Origin: Arthrobacter burdickii
GTDB lineage: Bacteria; Actinomycetota; Actinomycetes; Actinomycetales; Micrococcaceae
NCBI RefSeq assembly: GCF_030433645.1
Contig: NZ_JAROCG010000001.1
Coordinates: forward strand, 1,178,001-1,242,000
DNA length: 64,000 bases
Reading direction: 5' to 3'
Positions 45,023 to 59,130 of this stretch are shown piece by piece (the stretch's first letter is position 1; every line of letters begins with the position of its first letter). The notes below the pieces were generated by a model, which did no database searches, was not told the origin of the DNA, and saw only the letters and a program-made list of their open reading frames with translations. Made by a program: the position numbers and the translations under genes.

Positions 45023-45894
45023 CCGGCCGATCCGGGAACCAGGGTACGCGCCTGTTCCCGCGCGGCCGCGACCGTGTGCAGGAGGAGCAGGGACGTGGTG
45101 ACGGAGCCCACGCCGCCCGGGACAGGAGTCAGGGCCGCGGCGATGCCCCGCACGCTGCCCTCGTCGACGTCCCCGACGAGGGATCCGTCGGGAAGGACGT
45201 TGGTGCCGACGTCGATCACGACGGCCCCGGACGAGACGTGGCCGCCGTTCAGCAGTCCCGTGCGCCCGGCCGCGACGACCACGACGTCGGCCGTCCTGGT
45301 GTACTTCTCCAGCGGACCCGACCTGGAGTGGCAGACGGTGACTGCGGCGTCGCGCTCCAGCAGCAGCAGGGACAGCGGTTTTCCCACCACGGCGGAACGG
45401 CCGATGACGACCACGTTCCGGCCTGCCAGCGGAATGTCGAAGTGGTCGAGGATCTCGATCACGGCGCGGGCAGTAGCCGGGGCGAACGAGGGACGGCCCA
45501 CGGCAAGACGGCCAAGGCTCAACGGGTTCGCGCCATCGACGTCCTTCTCCGGGGCGATGTGGCCGACCAGTTCATCTGTTCCCACGCCGGGAGGCAGAGG
45601 TGTCTGCAGGATGATGCCGGAAACGGATGGATCCCCGCTGAGGTCCTGCAGGACCGAGGCCAGGACCTGTTCGGTGGCATCGGGGCCGAGGTCCACGATG
45701 CGGCACCCGATGCCGGCACTGCCGGCGGCACGTTCGATGGACCGGACATACCAGTGCGTGGAGCCGTCGTCGGTGGCGACGACCACTGCGAGCGTGGGGC
45801 GGAGCCCGTCGGCTTCGAGATCCCGGGCCGCCTGGTGGGCCTTCTCCCGAATCGTCTGTGCCAGCTGTTTTCCGGAGAGGAGTACGGCGCTCAA
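45019..45894 (-). CDS. folD: Methylenetetrahydrofolate dehydrogenase FolD, cyclohydrolase lysine missing
   Basis: A 291-residue FolD-type protein that oxidises 5,10-methylene-THF with NAD(P)+. Present: the folate-site ILQTPLP and KDVDG motifs and the dinucleotide motif VVVIGRSAVVGKPLSLLLL. In the YVxxK active-site motif, Tyr49 is kept (WYVRSIER) but the lysine position is Ile53. That lysine is essential for the cyclohydrolase step in studied FolD enzymes, so this is probably dehydrogenase only. The start is TTG at 45894, overlapping the stop of fchA (TTGA), and the stop overlaps the pabB-like start. FchA upstream would supply the missing step. Confidence 0.9.
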   Translation of the reverse strand: MSAVLLSGKQLAQTIREKAHQAARDLEADGLRPTLAVVVATDDGSTHWYVRSIERAAGSAGIGCRIVDLGPDATEQVLASVLQDLSGDPSVSGIILQTPLPPGVGTDELVGHIAPEKDVDGANPLSLGRLAVGRPSFAPATARAVIEILDHFDIPLAGRNVVVIGRSAVVGKPLSLLLLERDAAVTVCHSRSGPLEKYTRTADVVVVAAGRTGLLNGGHVSSGAVVIDVGTNVLPDGSLVGDVDEGSVRGIAAALTPVPGGVGSVTTSLLLLHTVAAAREQARTLVPGSAG

Positions 45895-46517
45895 CCGAGA
45901 ATCCTGCCACGCACGCGCCCCATGAGGGAGTCCGCTGCCAGGACGACCTTCTCCTCGAGGCCGTCGGTCTGGTCGGCCAACCGCGATCGGGCTGCGACGT
46001 CCTTGATGGCCACCACGTTGATGTCGATGTTCACGCGCGCGGTGGTTGCGGCTGCGCGGGCTGCGTCGGCGGCAGCAGCGACGTCGCTGATCACCGTGGC
46101 ATTCGCGACCTCGAAGAGCTCCGTGGCAAGCTCCACGATGGTGCCGGCGAGCCTGATGAGCTGGGCGGGTGTCTGCGCCGCCAGGATGAGCGCCTCCTGG
46201 ATGGACGTCGTCCGTGCGGCTCGGAGTTCATCCGTCCCGGACGGAAGTCGATACGCATCGATGACACCCTGGAACGCACTCTCGTCGGCATCCGCCAGAC
46301 CCAGGGCCTCGATGACCAGTGAGTCGGAGGCGCTGATGATGCGTCGGACGAGTTCGTCGTGCTGCTCGTATTTGGGGCCTGTGGTGTATCTGGCAACCAT
46401 GGCGACGAGCGCTGCCCCCTGGGCGGCGTGGAGCGCCGCCGCCGCACCGCCGCCTGGGGTCGGTTCGCGCGAGGCAAGCCGTGCGAGGTAAGCGTCGATC
46501 GTTTCTGACCTGATCAT
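45891..46517 (-). CDS. fchA: Methenyltetrahydrofolate cyclohydrolase (FchA-type)
   Basis: A 208-residue, mainly helical protein of the formiminotransferase-cyclodeaminase/FchA family. The N-terminal signature PTPGGGAAAALHAAQGAALVAMVARYT is clear, and the length matches stand-alone FchA (about 205). The family hydrolyses 5,10-methenyl-THF to 10-formyl-THF, or deaminates formimino-THF. With no formiminotransferase nearby, the cyclohydrolase role fits, following FolD and preceding PurU in the path. Translationally coupled to folD by a 4-nt overlap. Confidence 0.88.
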   Translation of the reverse strand: MIRSETIDAYLARLASREPTPGGGAAAALHAAQGAALVAMVARYTTGPKYEQHDELVRRIISASDSLVIEALGLADADESAFQGVIDAYRLPSGTDELRAARTTSIQEALILAAQTPAQLIRLAGTIVELATELFEVANATVISDVAAAADAARAAATTARVNIDINVVAIKDVAARSRLADQTDGLEEKVVLAADSLMGRVRGRILG

Positions 46518-46579
46518 GTGTCCTCCTGGGCTGAAGCTTGGGTCGACCGGCAGGGTTTGAGGCTGCCCTGGACGAGCAA

Positions 46580-46618
46580 CGGCCCGGACTCCGGTTGCGA
46601 GGGAACGAGTCCGGGCCG
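46580..46618 (-). terminator. Strong hairpin between dmgO and fchA
   Basis: CGGCCCGGACTC at 46580-46591 pairs perfectly with GAGTCCGGGCCG at 46607-46618 around a 15-nt loop. It lies in the 130-bp gap after dmgO on the minus strand. No T-tract follows, so it may be a partial terminator or an mRNA-stability element that reduces expression of the downstream folate genes relative to dmgO. Confidence 0.6.
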
Positions 46619-46647
46619 CGTGCCCGTGGAATGGTCCGGCGGGTGGA

Positions 46648-50110
<3,463 letters not shown>

Positions 50111-50123
50111 GTCCCCTCCTTCT

Positions 50124-50157
50124 GGATATATTCCAATGTCTACGACTGATATATTAG
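50124..50157. promoter_or_regulatory. AT-rich operator pair between purU and gntR
   Basis: GATATATT occurs twice 23 bp apart, at 50125-50132 and 50148-50155. The second copy sits in the palindrome CTGATATATTAG (50146-50157). The stretch is strikingly AT-rich against the local background. It resembles TGATATATCA at 42358-42367 and the inverted repeat at 50983-51007. The divergent position between purU and the GntR gene suggests regulation of both by an FCD-type GntR protein. Confidence 0.6.
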
Positions 50158-50235
50158 GACTGGAAGAGAGCGTATACTGGTTTCGCGGGAAGGGTCAAGA
50201 GCCTTCCCGGTTCGAAGGGGAGAGGGGTTCACGCC

Positions 50236-50913
50236 ATGGCGTTCGAAGTTCTGGCAATCGCTGATGCGGCCAAGAGGTCGTTGGCTGACGTAGCCTACGA
50301 GCGCATCCGGGACCGGCTGCTGATGCTCGACATCAGGCCCGGCGACCTCATCAACGACGACGACCTCGCCAAGGAGCTGGGCGTCGGCCGGACCCCGGTG
50401 CGTGAAGCCCTGAAGCGGCTGGAGCTGGACCGCCTCGTCGTCTCCTATCCGCGGAGGGGTACTTTTGCCACCAGGGTGGAGGTCACCGATCTCGCGTTCA
50501 TCTCCGAGATCCGTACCCAGCTCGAGCCTCTTGCCGCCTCCCGGGCAGCGCGGGTGGCGTCGGAGTCGATGAAGGAGCAGTTGCGGGCCGTGATCCGCGC
50601 GGTCGAGTCCTTCGACACGAGTGCCGCTTCGGTGGTCGAGACCCTGCGCCTGGACGCCCGCGTGCACCAGGGCATCTACGCGGCCGCCGGCAACCCCCAC
50701 CTCGAAGACGTCCTGATCCGCTACGACAATCTGGCGACGCGGATCTGGTGCATGGTCCTGGACCGCCTTCCCGACCTCTCCCGCCACGTGCATGAGCATG
50801 TAGACCTGCTGCGCGCGGTCATCGACGGCGACGAGGCCCGGGCCGCGGAGCTCGCGCGGGTCCATGTCAGTGGTTTCGAGCACGCGGTGCGCGAAGCGCT
50901 GTTCGCCGCCTAG
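50236..50913 (+). CDS. GntR/FCD transcriptional regulator (second copy)
   Basis: A 225-residue paralogue of the GntR at 42478. Winged helix: NDDDLAKELGVGRTPVREALKRLELDRLVVSYPRRGTF (residues about 45-80). FCD domain: LDARVHQGIY, HLEDVLIRYDNLATRIW and HVHEHVDLLR carry likely metal ligands. It is divergent from the purU-dmgO operon and lies upstream of glyA-soxBDAG, so it probably represses both until dimethylglycine, sarcosine or a product is present. The ATG at 50236 fits. Which of the two regulators binds which site is not known. Confidence 0.92.
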   Translation: MAFEVLAIADAAKRSLADVAYERIRDRLLMLDIRPGDLINDDDLAKELGVGRTPVREALKRLELDRLVVSYPRRGTFATRVEVTDLAFISEIRTQLEPLAASRAARVASESMKEQLRAVIRAVESFDTSAASVVETLRLDARVHQGIYAAAGNPHLEDVLIRYDNLATRIWCMVLDRLPDLSRHVHEHVDLLRAVIDGDEARAAELARVHVSGFEHAVREALFAA

Positions 50914-50942
50914 CCCGGATTCCCCGAACCGTCCGCCAGCTG

Positions 50943-51007
50943 TTGACACCCTTCGGGGTCGGTAGAATACTTGTGTCCAATCACTAATATATCAACCGGA
51001 TATTAGT
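50943..51007 (+). promoter_or_regulatory. glyA-sox promoter with AT-rich operator
   Basis: TTGACA at 50943-50948 and AATACT at 50966-50971, 17 bp apart, form a plausible vegetative promoter. Just downstream, ACTAATAT (50983-50990) and ATATTAGT (51000-51007) are perfect inverted arms around 9 bp, and the left arm runs into ATATCA. A repressor there would block the start of transcription. The core resembles the sites at 42358 and 50146. Confidence 0.65.
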
Positions 51008-51027
51008 TGCAGACTTAGGAGAAAACG

Positions 51028-52326
51028 ATGGTCGACGTTCTGACCCGCTCGCTCGCAGAGACCGATCCGCAGGTCCACGCCGCCGTGCAGCAGGAACTGC
51101 TACGCCAGCAGGGCACTCTCGAGATGATCGCCTCCGAGAACTTCGCCCCGACTGCGGTCATGGAGGCGCAGGGATCCGTCCTGACCAACAAGTACGCCGA
51201 AGGCTACCCGGGCAAGCGCTACTACGGCGGCTGCGAGCACGTCGACGTCATCGAGCAGCTGGCCATCGACCGCCTCACGTCCTTGTTCGGCGCCGAATTC
51301 GCCAATGTGCAGCCCCACTCAGGTGCCCAGGCCAATGCAGCGGCGATGTTCGCCCTCATCCAGCCCGGCGACACCATCCTGGGGCTGAACCTCGCGCACG
51401 GTGGTCACCTGACACACGGAATGCGCATCAACTTCTCCGGCAAGCTCTACAAGGTCGTCCCGTACGGGGTGCGTGAAGAAGACCACCTGATCGACATGGC
51501 CGAGGTCGAGCGCCTGGCGGTCGAGAACAAGCCGCAGCTGATCGTCGCCGGCTGGTCCGCCTACTCCCGGCAGCTGGACTTCGCCGAGTTCCGCCGCATC
51601 GCGGACCGGGTAGGTGCCTACCTGATGGTGGACATGGCACATTTCGCAGGTCTGGTGGCTGCAGGACTCCACCCCAGCCCCGTGCCGCACGCCCACATCG
51701 TCACGAGCACCACCCACAAGACCCTCGGCGGCCCGCGCGGTGGTGTGATCCTGACCAATGACGCCGCCATCGCCAAGAAGGTCAACTCCGCGGTGTTCCC
51801 CGGACAGCAGGGCGGCCCGCTGGAGCACGTCATCGCCGGAAAGGCTGTCGCGTTCAAGCTCGCTGCCGAGCCGGAATTCCGCGACCGCCAGGAACGCACT
51901 CTGGAAGGCGCCCGCATCATCGCGGAACGCATGCTGTCCGCCGATGTTGCGGAGTCAGGTGTGACCGTGGTCAGCGGTGGCACGGACGTGCACCTGGTCC
52001 TGGTGGATCTGCGCAATTCGGAACTGGACGGCCAACAGGGCGAAGACCGTCTGCACCGGATCGGCATCACCGTCAACCGCAACGCCGTGCCTTTCGACCC
52101 GCGTCCGCCCATGGTCTCCTCCGGTCTCCGTATCGGCACACCGGCGCTGGCCACGCGTGGCTTCGGCAGGACGGAGTTCACCGAGGTCGCGGACATCATC
52201 GCCGCGGCACTCAAGCGCGAGTTCAGCGACGAGACCGTCGCGGAACTCCGGCAGCGGGTCGAGATCCTGGCCGGCAAGTTCCCTCTCTACCCCAACCTCT
52301 CCTCCGACGCGACCGAGGTGGCATGA
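51028..52326 (+). CDS. glyA: Serine hydroxymethyltransferase
   Basis: A 432-residue PLP enzyme that interconverts glycine plus 5,10-methylene-THF and serine plus THF. Typical segments: [53 protein letters not shown] and the PLP-lysine motif [15 protein letters not shown]. In this operon it probably runs toward serine, taking glycine from sarcosine oxidase and the methylene groups from DmgO and Sox. AGGAGAAAACG precedes the ATG. Its stop overlaps the soxB start (ATGA), so it is the first gene of a glyA-soxBDAG operon. Confidence 0.97.
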   Translation: MVDVLTRSLAETDPQVHAAVQQELLRQQGTLEMIASENFAPTAVMEAQGSVLTNKYAEGYPGKRYYGGCEHVDVIEQLAIDRLTSLFGAEFANVQPHSGAQANAAAMFALIQPGDTILGLNLAHGGHLTHGMRINFSGKLYKVVPYGVREEDHLIDMAEVERLAVENKPQLIVAGWSAYSRQLDFAEFRRIADRVGAYLMVDMAHFAGLVAAGLHPSPVPHAHIVTSTTHKTLGGPRGGVILTNDAAIAKKVNSAVFPGQQGGPLEHVIAGKAVAFKLAAEPEFRDRQERTLEGARIIAERMLSADVAESGVTVVSGGTDVHLVLVDLRNSELDGQQGEDRLHRIGITVNRNAVPFDPRPPMVSSGLRIGTPALATRGFGRTEFTEVADIIAAALKREFSDETVAELRQRVEILAGKFPLYPNLSSDATEVA

Positions 52327-53543
52327 TGGCCGATCTTCTTCCGGAGCACCCGGAATTCCTGTGGCACAACCCCGAGCCCAAGAAAAGCTACGACGCGGTG
52401 ATCGTCGGCGGCGGCGGGCACGGGCTTGCCACCGCCTACTTCCTGGCCAAGAACCACGGCATGACCAACATCGCCGTCCTGGAGAAGGGGTGGCTGGCCG
52501 GCGGCAACATGGCCAGGAACACCACCATCATCCGCTCCAACTACCTCTGGGACGAGAGCGCGGCCATCTACGAGCACGCCCTCAAGCTGTGGGAGATCCT
52601 GCCCGAAGAGCTCGAATACGACTTCCTGTTCAGCCAGCGCGGTGTGATGAACCTGGCCCACACCCTGGGGGATGTCCGCGAGAGCATGCGCCGGGTCGGA
52701 GCGAACAAGCTCAACGGCGTGGACGCGGAGTGGCTCGACCCCCAGCAGGTCAAGGAACTGTGCCCCATCCTGAACATCAGCGACAACATCCGCTACCCGG
52801 TCATGGGCGCCACGTACCAGCCGCGCGCCGGCATCGCGAAGCATGACCACGTGGCCTGGGCCTTCGCGCGCAAATGCGACGAGCTCGGCGTGGACATCAT
52901 CCAGAACTGCGAGGTCACGGGGTTCCTGAAGGACGGAAACCGCGTGGTGGGCGTCGAGACCACCCGGGGGACAATCCATACCGAGAAGGTCGGGCTGTGC
53001 GCCGCCGGCCACAGTTCGGTCCTGGCGGAGATGGCAGGCTTCCGGCTGCCCATCCAGTCCCATCCCCTGCAGGCACTGGTCTCCGAACTGCACGAACCGG
53101 TCCACCCCACCGTGGTCATGTCGAACCACGTGCACGTCTACGTCTCGCAGGCCCACAAGGGCGAACTGGTCATGGGCGCCGGCGTCGACTCCTACAACGG
53201 GTACGGCCAGCGCGGATCCTTCCACGTGATCGAACACCAGATGGCTGCCGCCGTCGAGCTGTTCCCCATCTTCGCGCGGGCGCACGTGCTGCGGACCTGG
53301 GGCGGGATCGTCGACACCACGCTCGATGCCTCACCCATCATCGGCACGACGCCGGTGGACAACATGTTCGTCAACTGCGGCTGGGGGACCGGCGGATTCA
53401 AGGGAACTCCCGCGGCCGGGCTCACCTTTGCCCACACCATCGCCACGGGGACGCCGCACGAACTGAACAAGCCGTTCGCGCTGGAGCGGTTCGAGACCGG
53501 CGCCCTGATCGACGAACACGGCGCGGCCGCCGTGGCCCACTAG
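52323..53543 (+). CDS. soxB: Sarcosine oxidase, subunit beta
   Basis: A 406-residue flavoprotein subunit of heterotetrameric sarcosine oxidase. The FAD motif is [16 protein letters not shown] near residue 26, followed by [22 protein letters not shown], the substrate-side segment of the SoxB family, and a C-terminal [16 protein letters not shown]. The subunit carries noncovalent FAD and the covalent FMN histidine and oxidises sarcosine. The ATG at 52323 overlaps the glyA stop. Confidence 0.96.
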   Translation: MMADLLPEHPEFLWHNPEPKKSYDAVIVGGGGHGLATAYFLAKNHGMTNIAVLEKGWLAGGNMARNTTIIRSNYLWDESAAIYEHALKLWEILPEELEYDFLFSQRGVMNLAHTLGDVRESMRRVGANKLNGVDAEWLDPQQVKELCPILNISDNIRYPVMGATYQPRAGIAKHDHVAWAFARKCDELGVDIIQNCEVTGFLKDGNRVVGVETTRGTIHTEKVGLCAAGHSSVLAEMAGFRLPIQSHPLQALVSELHEPVHPTVVMSNHVHVYVSQAHKGELVMGAGVDSYNGYGQRGSFHVIEHQMAAAVELFPIFARAHVLRTWGGIVDTTLDASPIIGTTPVDNMFVNCGWGTGGFKGTPAAGLTFAHTIATGTPHELNKPFALERFETGALIDEHGAAAVAH

Positions 53544-53557
53544 AAGAGAGTCCGGAC

Positions 53558-53977
53558 ATGCTCCTCATCTCATGCCCCAACTGCGGCTCCCGCGACGAGA
53601 CCGAATTCCACTACGGTGGCCAGGCCCACGTGCCCTACCCCGAGAATCCGGCAGCGCTGGACGACCGCCAGTGGGCCGAGTTCCTGTTCTACCGCGACAA
53701 CACCAAGGGTGCCTTCGCCGAACGCTGGCTCCACAGCACCGGCTGCCGCCAGTGGTTCAACATGCTCCGTGACACGGTCACCTACGAGATCCAGGCCGTC
53801 TACCCCATGGGCGCGGCCCGTCCGGACAGGGCCGCCGCGGCACCTGAGTCCGGCACCGCCAGCACCGCCCCGGACAGCACCACCACCGGGACCGCGGCTC
53901 CCGACATCTCCGGCACGAGCACGGCCCCCGCCACCTCAGCAGCCGGCACCACCGCCCCGGAAGGAGCATCCAAGTGA
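53558..53977 (+). CDS. soxD: Sarcosine oxidase, subunit delta
   Basis: A 139-residue zinc-binding subunit. Cysteines in [14 protein letters not shown] (CxxC) and in TGCRQWF, with nearby histidines, bind the structural zinc. The conserved core ends near residue 85. The last 55 residues are Ala/Thr/Pro/Ser-rich, extending the usual 90-100 residues. It stabilises the tetramer. The ATG at 53558 follows soxB by 14 bp; the stop overlaps the soxA GTG by 4 nt. Confidence 0.93.
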   Translation: MLLISCPNCGSRDETEFHYGGQAHVPYPENPAALDDRQWAEFLFYRDNTKGAFAERWLHSTGCRQWFNMLRDTVTYEIQAVYPMGAARPDRAAAAPESGTASTAPDSTTTGTAAPDISGTSTAPATSAAGTTAPEGASK

Positions 53978-56928
53978 CTTCCCAGAACGCCCGCCTCGCC
54001 ACCGGCGGGCGCATCGACCGCACCATCTCCTGGCGTTTCACCGTGGACGGCGAGGAGTTCACCGGGCATCCCGGGGACACCCTCGCCTCGGCGCTGCTCG
54101 CCAACGGCCGGATCGCCGTCGGCAACTCGCTGTACGAGGACCGCCCCCGAGGGATCATGTCCGCCGGAGTCGAGGAATCGAACGCCCTGGTGAAGGTGCA
54201 CCCACGGTTCCCCGGCCATGTGGCCGAGTCCATGCTCCCGGCCACGACCGTCACCCTGGTGGACGGCCTGAAGGCGGAGCTGCTCAACGGACTGGGCAAG
54301 CTGGACCCGGAGGATGACCGCGCCGAGTACGACAAGAAGTACGTCCACACCGATGTCCTGGTCATCGGCGGCGGTCCCGCCGGCCTGGCCGCCGCCCGCG
54401 AGGCCGTTCGCACCGGCGCCCGGGTGATGCTGATGGACGACCAGCCCGAGCTCGGCGGATCCCTCCTCTCGGGGTCCACGGCTCCCGGCCTGGCCGAGGT
54501 CATCGAAGGCAAGCCGGCCCTGGAGTGGGTGGCTGACATCGAAGCCGAACTCGTCTCGGGCTCCGAAACCACCGTCCTGAACCGGACCACCGCGTTCGGC
54601 GCCTACGACGCCAACTACGTCATCGCCGTCCAGAACCGCACCGACCACCTCTCCAGCCCCGCAGCACCCGGAGTCTCCCGGCAGCGTATCTGGCACGTGC
54701 GTGCCGCGCAGGTGGTGCTGGCCCCGGGCGCCCACGAACGCCCCCTGGTCTTCGAGAACAACGACCGCCCAGGGATCATGCTGGCCTCCGCCGTCCGCAG
54801 CTACCTCAACCGCTACGCCGTCGCCGCCGGACAGCGCGTGGTCATCAGCACCACCAACGACAGCGCCTACGCCCTCGCGGCGGACCTGCGCGCCGCCGGC
54901 GTCGAGGTGGCGGCCGTCGTGGACGCCCGCCCGGGCCTCACCGACGTGGCAGCCGCCGCCGCCGACGCCGGCACCCGGGTGCTGACCGGCAGCGCGGTGG
55001 CGAACACCACCGCGGACGGCACGGCAGGCAGTGACGGCCGCCTGACCGCCGTCACCGTCCGCGGCATCACCGACGACGGCGAACTCACCGACGCCGTCGA
55101 AGAGATAGCCTGCGACCTGCTGGCGGTTTCCGGCGGGTGGAGTCCGCTGGTGCACCTGCACTCCCAGCGGCAGGGCAAGCTGCGCTGGGACGATGAGCTG
55201 GCCGCTTTCGTGCCGAGCACCGTGGTCCCGAACCAGCAGACCATCGGCTCCGGCCGCGGCAGCTTCGAACTCGAGGATGTCCTGGCCGAAGGCATCTCCG
55301 CAGGCGTAACCGCCGCCACCGCCGCCGGCTTCGAGTCCGCCACGCAGCCGTCCGCCATCGGCGAGCCGAAGTCCTCCGCCCCGACCCGCCAGCTGTGGCT
55401 GGTCCCGGGCCAGGCCGGTACGCCGGACCAGTGGCACTCCCACTTCGTGGACTTCCAGCGCGACCAGTCCGTGGCCGATGTCCTGCGCTCCACCGGCGCC
55501 GGCATGCGCTCGGTGGAACACATCAAGCGCTACACCTCCATCAGCACCGCCAACGACCAGGGCAAGACCTCCGGCGTCAACGCGATCGGCGTCATCGCCG
55601 CGGCACTTCGCACCGCCGGCGAAGCGTCCCGTGGGATCGGCGACATCGGCACGACCACGTACCGCGCACCGTTCACCCCCGTCGCCTTCGCGGCACTGGC
55701 CGGCCGCCAGCGCGGCGAACTGTTCGACCCCGCACGCAAGACGTCCATCCACCCGTGGCACGAGGCGCACGGTGCCCTGTTCGAGGACGTGGGACAGTGG
55801 AAGCGTCCCTGGTACTACCCGCACGCCGGCGAGGACATGGACGCAGCCGTGCTGCGCGAGTGCGCGGCCGTCCGCGACTCCGTAGGCTTCATGGACGCCA
55901 CCACCCTCGGGAAGATCGAGATCCGCGGCAAGGACGCCGGTGAATTCCTCAACCGGATCTACACCAACGCCTTCAAGAAGCTCGCCCCGGGTTCCGCCCG
56001 CTACGGGGTCATGTGCATGGCGGACGGCATGATCTTCGACGACGGCGTGACCCTCCGTCTCGATGACGACCGCTACTTCATGACCACCACCACCGGCGGC
56101 GCCGCCAAGGTACTGGACTGGCTGGAGGAATGGCTCCAGACCGAATGGCCCGACCTCGACGTGCACTGCACCTCGGTGACCGAACAGTGGAGCACCATCG
56201 CCGTCGTCGGCCCCCGATCCCGGGCCGTCATCGCCAAGCTGGCACCGGAGCTGGAGGCGGACGGGGGGCTGGAGGCGGAAGCCTTCCCGTTCATGACCTT
56301 CCGCGAAACCACCCTCGCCTCCGGCGTGCGGGCCCGGGTCTGCCGCATCTCGTTCTCCGGCGAACTGGCCTACGAGATCAACGTGCCGTCCTGGTACGGG
56401 TTGAACACCTGGGAAGCAGTGGCAGCCGCAGGCGCCGAATTCGGCATCACCCCCTACGGCACCGAGACCATGCACGTACTCCGCGCCGAGAAGGGCTACC
56501 CGATCGTCGGTCAGGACACCGACGGCACCGTCACACCGCAGGACGCGGGCATGGAATGGGTGGTGTCCAAGGCCAAGGACTTCATCGGCAAGCGATCCTA
56601 TGCCCGGGCCGATGCCGGGCGCGAGGACCGCAAGCACCTGGTCAGCGTGTTGCCCGTGGACCGTTCCTTCCGGCTCCCCGAAGGCACCCAGCTAGTGGAG
56701 CAGGGCATCAGCACCGACCCTGCCTCCGGTCCCGTCCCCATGCAGGGCTTCGTCACCTCCAGCTACCACAGCGCCGCCCTGGAGCGGACCTTCGCCCTGG
56801 CGCTGATCAAGAACGGCCGCAACCGCATCGGCGAGACCCTGGTGGCCGCCGCAGGCGACCGGCTGGTCGACGTCGTCGTCGCCGAAACCGTACTTTTCGA
56901 CCCCGAAGGGACCCGCAAGGATGGCTAA
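53974..56928 (+). CDS. soxA: Sarcosine oxidase, subunit alpha
   Basis: A 984-residue subunit. The N-terminal 100 residues hold a ferredoxin-like (Fer2_4) fold, [21 protein letters not shown]-binding Rossmann domain follows ([21 protein letters not shown] near residue 127, then [17 protein letters not shown]). The C-terminal half (about residues 600-984) is a GcvT-like THF domain with [21 protein letters not shown] and a conserved [16 protein letters not shown]. It accepts the methyl carbon as 5,10-methylene-THF and binds NAD+. The GTG at 53974 overlaps the soxD stop. Length and domain order are normal. Confidence 0.96.
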   Translation: MTSQNARLATGGRIDRTISWRFTVDGEEFTGHPGDTLASALLANGRIAVGNSLYEDRPRGIMSAGVEESNALVKVHPRFPGHVAESMLPATTVTLVDGLKAELLNGLGKLDPEDDRAEYDKKYVHTDVLVIGGGPAGLAAAREAVRTGARVMLMDDQPELGGSLLSGSTAPGLAEVIEGKPALEWVADIEAELVSGSETTVLNRTTAFGAYDANYVIAVQNRTDHLSSPAAPGVSRQRIWHVRAAQVVLAPGAHERPLVFENNDRPGIMLASAVRSYLNRYAVAAGQRVVISTTNDSAYALAADLRAAGVEVAAVVDARPGLTDVAAAAADAGTRVLTGSAVANTTADGTAGSDGRLTAVTVRGITDDGELTDAVEEIACDLLAVSGGWSPLVHLHSQRQGKLRWDDELAAFVPSTVVPNQQTIGSGRGSFELEDVLAEGISAGVTAATAAGFESATQPSAIGEPKSSAPTRQLWLVPGQAGTPDQWHSHFVDFQRDQSVADVLRSTGAGMRSVEHIKRYTSISTANDQGKTSGVNAIGVIAAALRTAGEASRGIGDIGTTTYRAPFTPVAFAALAGRQRGELFDPARKTSIHPWHEAHGALFEDVGQWKRPWYYPHAGEDMDAAVLRECAAVRDSVGFMDATTLGKIEIRGKDAGEFLNRIYTNAFKKLAPGSARYGVMCMADGMIFDDGVTLRLDDDRYFMTTTTGGAAKVLDWLEEWLQTEWPDLDVHCTSVTEQWSTIAVVGPRSRAVIAKLAPELEADGGLEAEAFPFMTFRETTLASGVRARVCRISFSGELAYEINVPSWYGLNTWEAVAAAGAEFGITPYGTETMHVLRAEKGYPIVGQDTDGTVTPQDAGMEWVVSKAKDFIGKRSYARADAGREDRKHLVSVLPVDRSFRLPEGTQLVEQGISTDPASGPVPMQGFVTSSYHSAALERTFALALIKNGRNRIGETLVAAAGDRLVDVVVAETVLFDPEGTRKDG

Positions 56929-57556
56929 CACAGCAGCACTCAACGGCATCAATGGACTTCGGGACATCCGACGCAGCCCCGCCTCCCACCTGACCGCCGC
57001 GCTGGAGGCCGGCTCCATCGAGGGGACGGTGGTCCTCCAGGAGGGCCCGTTCCAGACCATGGTGGGCCTCCGCGTGAACCCCCGCTCCGAGGAGGGCGCA
57101 CGGGTCGCCGCCGTCGCCGGCAGCCTGCCGGTCCGCTGCGGTGACGTGGGCGGCACCGACGGCGTTCGGGTCCTCTGGCTGGGGCCGTCCGAGTTCCTGG
57201 TGGTCGCACCGGAGGACGCCCACGACTCGCTCGGTGGAACCCTCATCGATTCCCTCACCGCCGCCCTGGGCGGGGCCCCGGGCCAGGTGGTGGACCTGTC
57301 CGCGAACCGCACCACGTTCGAACTCTCCGGCGCCCGGGCCCGTGCCGTCCTGGAGAAGGGCTGCCCCCTGGACCTGCACCCGCGCAGCTTCCCCACGGGA
57401 ACAGCACTGAGCACCGAGGTGGGCAACATCCCGGTAGTCCTCGAGAAGACCGGGGAGGAGAGCTTCCGGATCTTCCCCCGCGCCTCCTTCGCGGACTTCC
57501 TGGGCCGGTGGCTCCTCGATGCGATGCGCGAGTACGCCTCCCCCGAGGTCCCCTGA
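56921..57556 (+). CDS. soxG: Sarcosine oxidase, subunit gamma
   Basis: A 211-residue GcvT-like subunit ([49 protein letters not shown]). It completes the heterotetramer. The ATG at 56921 overlaps the soxA stop by 8 bp, so it is translationally coupled. Confidence 0.95.
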   Translation: MANTAALNGINGLRDIRRSPASHLTAALEAGSIEGTVVLQEGPFQTMVGLRVNPRSEEGARVAAVAGSLPVRCGDVGGTDGVRVLWLGPSEFLVVAPEDAHDSLGGTLIDSLTAALGGAPGQVVDLSANRTTFELSGARARAVLEKGCPLDLHPRSFPTGTALSTEVGNIPVVLEKTGEESFRIFPRASFADFLGRWLLDAMREYASPEVP

Positions 57557-57726
57557 CGGTCCCCAGTCCCGGCCGAGCTGTCCGGATCGCTCGGTGCCAC
57601 CGCGACGGGCGACAGGTCGGACGTGTGATCCGTCCGGCGGTTCTCGTGGCTCCTGGTCAGGTGGATCGCCCATGCTCTTTTCCGGCAGGATCATCTGCCG
57701 ACCCCTGGACACGAAGGAACTGCACC

Positions 57727-59124
57727 ATGGCTGTAGGAGTTTTCGATCTCTTTTCCATCGGGATAGGACCTTCGAGCTCGCACACTGTCGGACCGATGCG
57801 GGCCGCCGCGGTGTTCAGCGAAGAACTGAAGGCCTCCGGCATCCTTGCCGATGTGGCAGCACTGCGGGTCGACCTCTACGGGTCCCTCGCTGCGACGGGG
57901 CACGGGCACGGAACCATGACGGCGATCCTTCTCGGCCTTGAGGGTTTCCACCCCGAGGTGATCCAGCCCGAGGAAGTGGAGGAGCGGCTGGCAACCATCG
58001 CCGGCACCGGCATCCTGCAGCTCGGTGGAAGCGTGTCCTTGCCCTACGGGGTCGGGGACATGGTCCTGCGCCCCCTGACGATCCTGCCGCGGCACACCAA
58101 CGGCATGACCTTCACCGTCTACGGTCCGGCGGAGCAGGTTCTCCATACGGCCACGTTCTTCTCGGTCGGCGGAGGTTTCATCGTGCGGGACGGCGAGGAG
58201 GACGCCGCCCGGCAGGAACTCGAAACCTCGAAAAAAGAACTTCCGCTCCCGTTCCGCACCGCTGCAGAGCTGCTGGAACACTGCCGTCGGACCTCCCTCG
58301 GTATCAGCGACGTGATGCTGACCAATGAGAAGGACAGCCGCACGGAGGAGGAGATCCGGCAGGGACTGCTCCACATCTATTCGGTCATGGAGAGCTGCGC
58401 AAAGGTCAGCCTCACCCGTGAGGGACTGCTGCCCGGCGGGCTCAAGGTCCGTCGGCGCGCCCCCGACTGGCATGATCGCCTGCTGAAGGAAGACAAGGAC
58501 CACGACCCCGCGTACTGGCAGGAATGGGTGAACCTGATAGCTCTTGCCGTCAACGAGGAGAACGCCTCCGGGGGCAGGGTGGTCACCGCTCCGACCAACG
58601 GAGCGGCGGGCATCATCCCCGCAGTGCTGTACTACGCCCTGCATTTCGCGCCCGGCATGCAGGACGCCGACCAGCGCGATCGCGACGACGTGGTGGTCAG
58701 GTTCCTCCTGACCGCCGGTGCTGTCGGAGTCCTCTACAAGGAACAGGCCTCGATCTCTGGCGCAGAGATGGGCTGCCAGGGCGAAGTGGGCTCTGCGTCG
58801 TCGATGGCTGCCGCCGGCCTGGCCGAAGTGATGGGCGGCAGCCCGTCCCAGGTCGAGAACGCGGCCGAGATCGCCATGGAACACAACCTCGGCCTGACCT
58901 GCGATCCCATCGGTGGTCTGGTCCAGGTGCCCTGCATCGAACGGAACGCCATCGCCGCGGCGAAAGCGATCAATGCCGCCAAAATGGCGCTCTGGGGAGA
59001 CGGCGTACACCGGGTGTCCCTCGACGAAGTCATCATCACCATGCGGGAAACCGGCAAGGACATGAGCTCCAAGTACAAGGAGACGGCCATGGGTGGGCTG
59101 GCCGTCAACGTGGTGGAGTGCTGA
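57727..59124 (+). CDS. sdaA: L-serine ammonia-lyase
   Basis: A 465-residue single-chain L-serine dehydratase with an iron-sulfur cluster. Motif [16 protein letters not shown] near the N-terminus binds phosphate and substrate. Cysteines in [17 protein letters not shown] and PCIERN are the cluster ligands. It converts serine to pyruvate and ammonia and so drains the serine made by GlyA. The ATG at 57727 follows AAGGAACTGCACC; a frame open to 57508 is not needed because SdaA proteins begin here. A 170-bp gap separates it from soxG, so it may be a separate or attenuated unit. Confidence 0.97.
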   Translation: MAVGVFDLFSIGIGPSSSHTVGPMRAAAVFSEELKASGILADVAALRVDLYGSLAATGHGHGTMTAILLGLEGFHPEVIQPEEVEERLATIAGTGILQLGGSVSLPYGVGDMVLRPLTILPRHTNGMTFTVYGPAEQVLHTATFFSVGGGFIVRDGEEDAARQELETSKKELPLPFRTAAELLEHCRRTSLGISDVMLTNEKDSRTEEEIRQGLLHIYSVMESCAKVSLTREGLLPGGLKVRRRAPDWHDRLLKEDKDHDPAYWQEWVNLIALAVNEENASGGRVVTAPTNGAAGIIPAVLYYALHFAPGMQDADQRDRDDVVVRFLLTAGAVGVLYKEQASISGAEMGCQGEVGSASSMAAAGLAEVMGGSPSQVENAAEIAMEHNLGLTCDPIGGLVQVPCIERNAIAAAKAINAAKMALWGDGVHRVSLDEVIITMRETGKDMSSKYKETAMGGLAVNVVEC

Positions 59125-59130
59125 ACAGCG

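Noticed and set aside
53800-56637. Antisense open frame of 945 codons opposite soxA
   Set aside because: It is a high-GC shadow of soxA, with no recognisable motif and no plausible ribosome binding site or promoter.
57557-57726. Glycine riboswitch upstream of sdaA
   Set aside because: The gap lacks the conserved glycine-aptamer core sequences. Only weak GC-rich pairing was seen.
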